Below are positions 18,959-20,551 of a stretch of DNA of 20,551 bases, one piece after another. A program made the position numbers and the translations under genes. Origin of the DNA: Phaeoceros laevis. Taxonomy: Eukaryota > Anthocerotophyta > Anthocerotopsida > Notothyladales. The stretch is taken from positions 1 through 20,551 of the forward strand of contig JBNGIQ010008007.1 in the NCBI GenBank assembly GCA_049999765.1, in the 5' to 3' direction. Positions within the stretch are counted from its first letter, which is position 1; each line of letters starts with the position of its first letter. The notes below the pieces were generated by a model, which ran no database searches, was not told where the DNA came from, and saw only the letters and a program-made list of their open reading frames with translations.

Positions 18959-19773
18959 ATGACGAGATTTCCAACGCCAACTGGTGGATCGCCTGTCTCT
19001 GAGGCCCGTAGGAAAGCTACTGCGCGTGCTAAGAAGCAGGCTCAGCGAGAACGACGGCGCTAGGCTGCAGCAGAACAAGCTGCACTGCTAGGTACTTCAG
19101 TGCAACATGCGGCTGCACAAGATCTTCCTACAGAAGATCTGGATGTGGACGTGGTTGGCACGGAGTTGGCTGCAAGGACAAAGCGAGATCTCGAGAAGGC
19201 CTAGAATGCGTCAAGTTCATTGAGAAACATTTGGTTGGTTGTGACGATGCCACCAAGGTTGAGGTGATGACCAAAATCTCTGGTCACCAGCGGCTCAAGC
19301 GCATCAGGGCAGTGCCTTCTGATGCAGCTAGTTGGAGAGAGGTGCGGACTCGCCAGATTGTGGTGGACAACGTTCAAAAGAGTTTGCAGAAAGTTGGTGG
19401 AGCAGGGCATTCGAAAGACAAAATTGCAGCATAGCACTCCATCATCGCTGCTTGCGTATCTCCTACACAATTCCGCCTCAACAGCGAGATTGCCCGCCAA
19501 CTAGGTGTGCACCGTAGCAACATTGCGAAGGCAGTCACTCGGAGGAAGCTCATTGATGAGACTAGGCAAGGCTAGTGGGCAACCGCCAGGGCAAGGCGTT
19601 TTGATGTCATCGGTGATGCAACGAAGGACTTGGTGATGAATTGGTGGAAAACAGAGTCCTCCCCTTCTCCAAACAAAAAGGACGTTGTAACCTTCTATGA
19701 GGCGGACGGAACCAAGGCTGGTCATTCTACACACTATCTGCAATGCTCAGAGGCACCTGCCACTCTTCACTAG
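18959..19773 (+). pseudogene. decayed transposon-like gene
   Basis: An ATG in good context (CCACCATGA) starts MTRFPTPTGGSPVSEARRKA, then a basic stretch (KKQAQRERRR). In-frame TAG codons lie at 19061, 19432 and 19573, with one frame change between about 19100 and 19201, before a final TAG at 19771. Downstream blocks are coherent: LECVKFIEKHLVGCDDATKV, WREVRTRQIVVDNVQKSLQK, a helix-turn-helix-like NSEIARQLGVHRSNIAKAV, and MNWWKTESSPSPNKKDVVTF with HYLQCSE near the end. I do not recognise the exact family. The DNA-binding-like block, basic N-terminus and repeat-rich setting suggest a transposon-encoded protein (inference). It is clearly not intact. Confidence 0.6.
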
Positions 19774-19779
19774 CAGCAT

Positions 19780-20160
19780 CTTCTTAAGTACTCTGCTTGT
19801 TCTTTAGTACTCAGCTTGGTCTGTAGTAGTTGTGCATTGTAGTACCCAGCTTGGTATAGAGCTGGTACTATCCAGCAGTGCTCTCATGCCAGTATATGCC
19901 ACTTGGTACTGTTGCCTATCCTACCAGTTCTACCATGTGACACCTAGTACTGCTACAGTCCCACCTCTCCACCTCTTAGTACTGCTCCTATTGCAAGCAG
20001 TTGCCTAGGGTCCAATACAGTACTGAGTGTAGTGGTAATAGGTCTCTTATCTACCTCTAAGTATTGTTCATGGTGTGTAAGTACCACATCCTACTGCTCT
20101 AAGTACTGCTCATGGTGCTACCAGTACCACATCATGTCCCCTAGTACTTTTGAGTACCTA
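19780..20160. repeat. AGTACT-rich degenerate repeat
   Basis: The palindrome AGTACT occurs seven times in about 380 bp (19787, 19806, 19946, 19978, 20019, 20102, 20143), with many near-matches (AGTACC, GGTACT, AGTATT). The clearest unit is a 42-43 bp repeat at about 20059-20090 and 20101-20133 (AAGTA(C/T)TG(C/T)TCATGGTG ... GTACCACATC). It starts directly after the decayed transposon-like gene. Confidence 0.75.
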
Positions 20161-20206
20161 CATCTTATATAATAAAGAAATAGGGGGAGGTGTTGTGTGT
20201 CCGAGC

Positions 20207-20243
20207 GCCCTAACCCTAACTTATAATAAACCCTAACCCTAAG
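20207..20243 (+). repeat. telomere-like / telo-box motifs
   Basis: CCCTAACCCTAA occurs twice, near 20208-20219 and 20231-20242. The second is preceded by AA, giving the plant telo-box AAACCCTAA at 20228-20236. The array is too short for a telomere and is mostly of CCCTAA rather than the plant-type CCCTAAA unit. Confidence 0.7.
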
Positions 20244-20434
20244 ATATAGACACCCATATGTTATTAGGAAGCAACAAGATTATTCATGATATTTTAAGGA
20301 AAATTTCTTGAAGGTTCTCAGGTTATAGATGCGTACACATCAAATTGCTCTAGAGATTATCCAATGTTCAGAATATCTTTTACTCTTGCTCTTTCATTAG
20401 AGAATTCCATCAAATGAAAGAAATTAAATAGAGC
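20244..20434. other. AT-rich intergenic sequence
   Basis: No coding exon or structured element recognised. The base composition is clearly more AT-rich than in the gene part of the window. Confidence 0.4.
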
Positions 20435-20526
20435 TTGCATAACTTAAGGTAATAGTACAAATTATAGCAGCACAAAATATTTGCATAACTTAAGGTAATA
20501 GTACAAATTATAGCAGCATAAAATAT
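20435..20526 (+). repeat. 46-bp tandem duplication
   Basis: Units 20435-20480 and 20481-20526 (both starting TTGCATAACTTAAGG) differ at one base (CACAAAATAT versus CATAAAATAT). More copies may continue past the window edge, though the last bases shown already diverge. Confidence 0.93.
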
Positions 20527-20551
20527 TTTTATTCAAAAAATATATATAAAG

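Noticed and set aside
1-20551. CRISPR arrays, phage-defence systems or bacterial operons
   Set aside because: No regularly spaced repeats with unique spacers and no bacterial-type gene layout; the window is plainly eukaryotic.

Overview
This is a eukaryotic nuclear window, almost certainly from a streptophyte (land-plant lineage). Three multi-exon genes match plant proteins closely. Introns are compact (about 60-330 bp, mostly near 100 bp) and of GT-AG type, with one GC-AG exception. A decayed pentatricopeptide-repeat (PPR) fragment and MITE-like elements support a plant source. The short introns and the PPR style lean towards a non-seed plant (bryophyte, lycophyte or similar), but the sequence alone does not fix the species. 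No prokaryotic operon, CRISPR array, rRNA or tRNA was recognised.

Layout. Positions 1-2183 are non-coding sequence containing a 912-bp run of Ns (261-1172) and small tandem repeats. Positions 2184-4531, minus strand, hold an Hsp70-interacting protein (HIP/ST13-type) co-chaperone gene, reconstructed here as 11 exons and 389 aa. Positions 5220-11417, minus strand, hold an importin-beta family nuclear import receptor of the importin-7/8 (SAD2) type, reconstructed as 22 exons and 1045 aa. Its start faces that of the next gene across about 363 bp (11418-11780), a probable bidirectional promoter. Positions 11781-13458, plus strand, hold an uncharacterised, probably plastid-targeted plant protein resembling Arabidopsis At4g37920 (about 429 aa). 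All exon phases in the three models close without frameshifts, which is strong internal evidence that they are intact.

From 13459 to the end the window is repeat-rich: a 507-bp TA-flanked inverted-repeat element, two more inverted-repeat elements back to back (14280-14840), a nested 104-bp foldback element (16422-16525), a repeat module ending in a (CA)n tract in two copies (14905 and 17869), unassigned minus-strand coding-like segments (15601-15744 and 16207-16371), a PPR pseudogene (16766-17128), a decayed transposon-like gene (18959-19773), an AGTACT-rich degenerate repeat (19780-20160), a telomere-like motif and a terminal 46-bp tandem duplication.

The three genes are housekeeping-type (protein folding, nuclear import, plastid function) and need not act in one pathway. 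I found no convincing new biological system. The most interesting items are a duplicated splice acceptor in the HIP gene that would truncate the protein if used, a GC-AG intron in the same gene, the head-to-head promoter, and a set of non-autonomous elements sharing TAGAGT termini.
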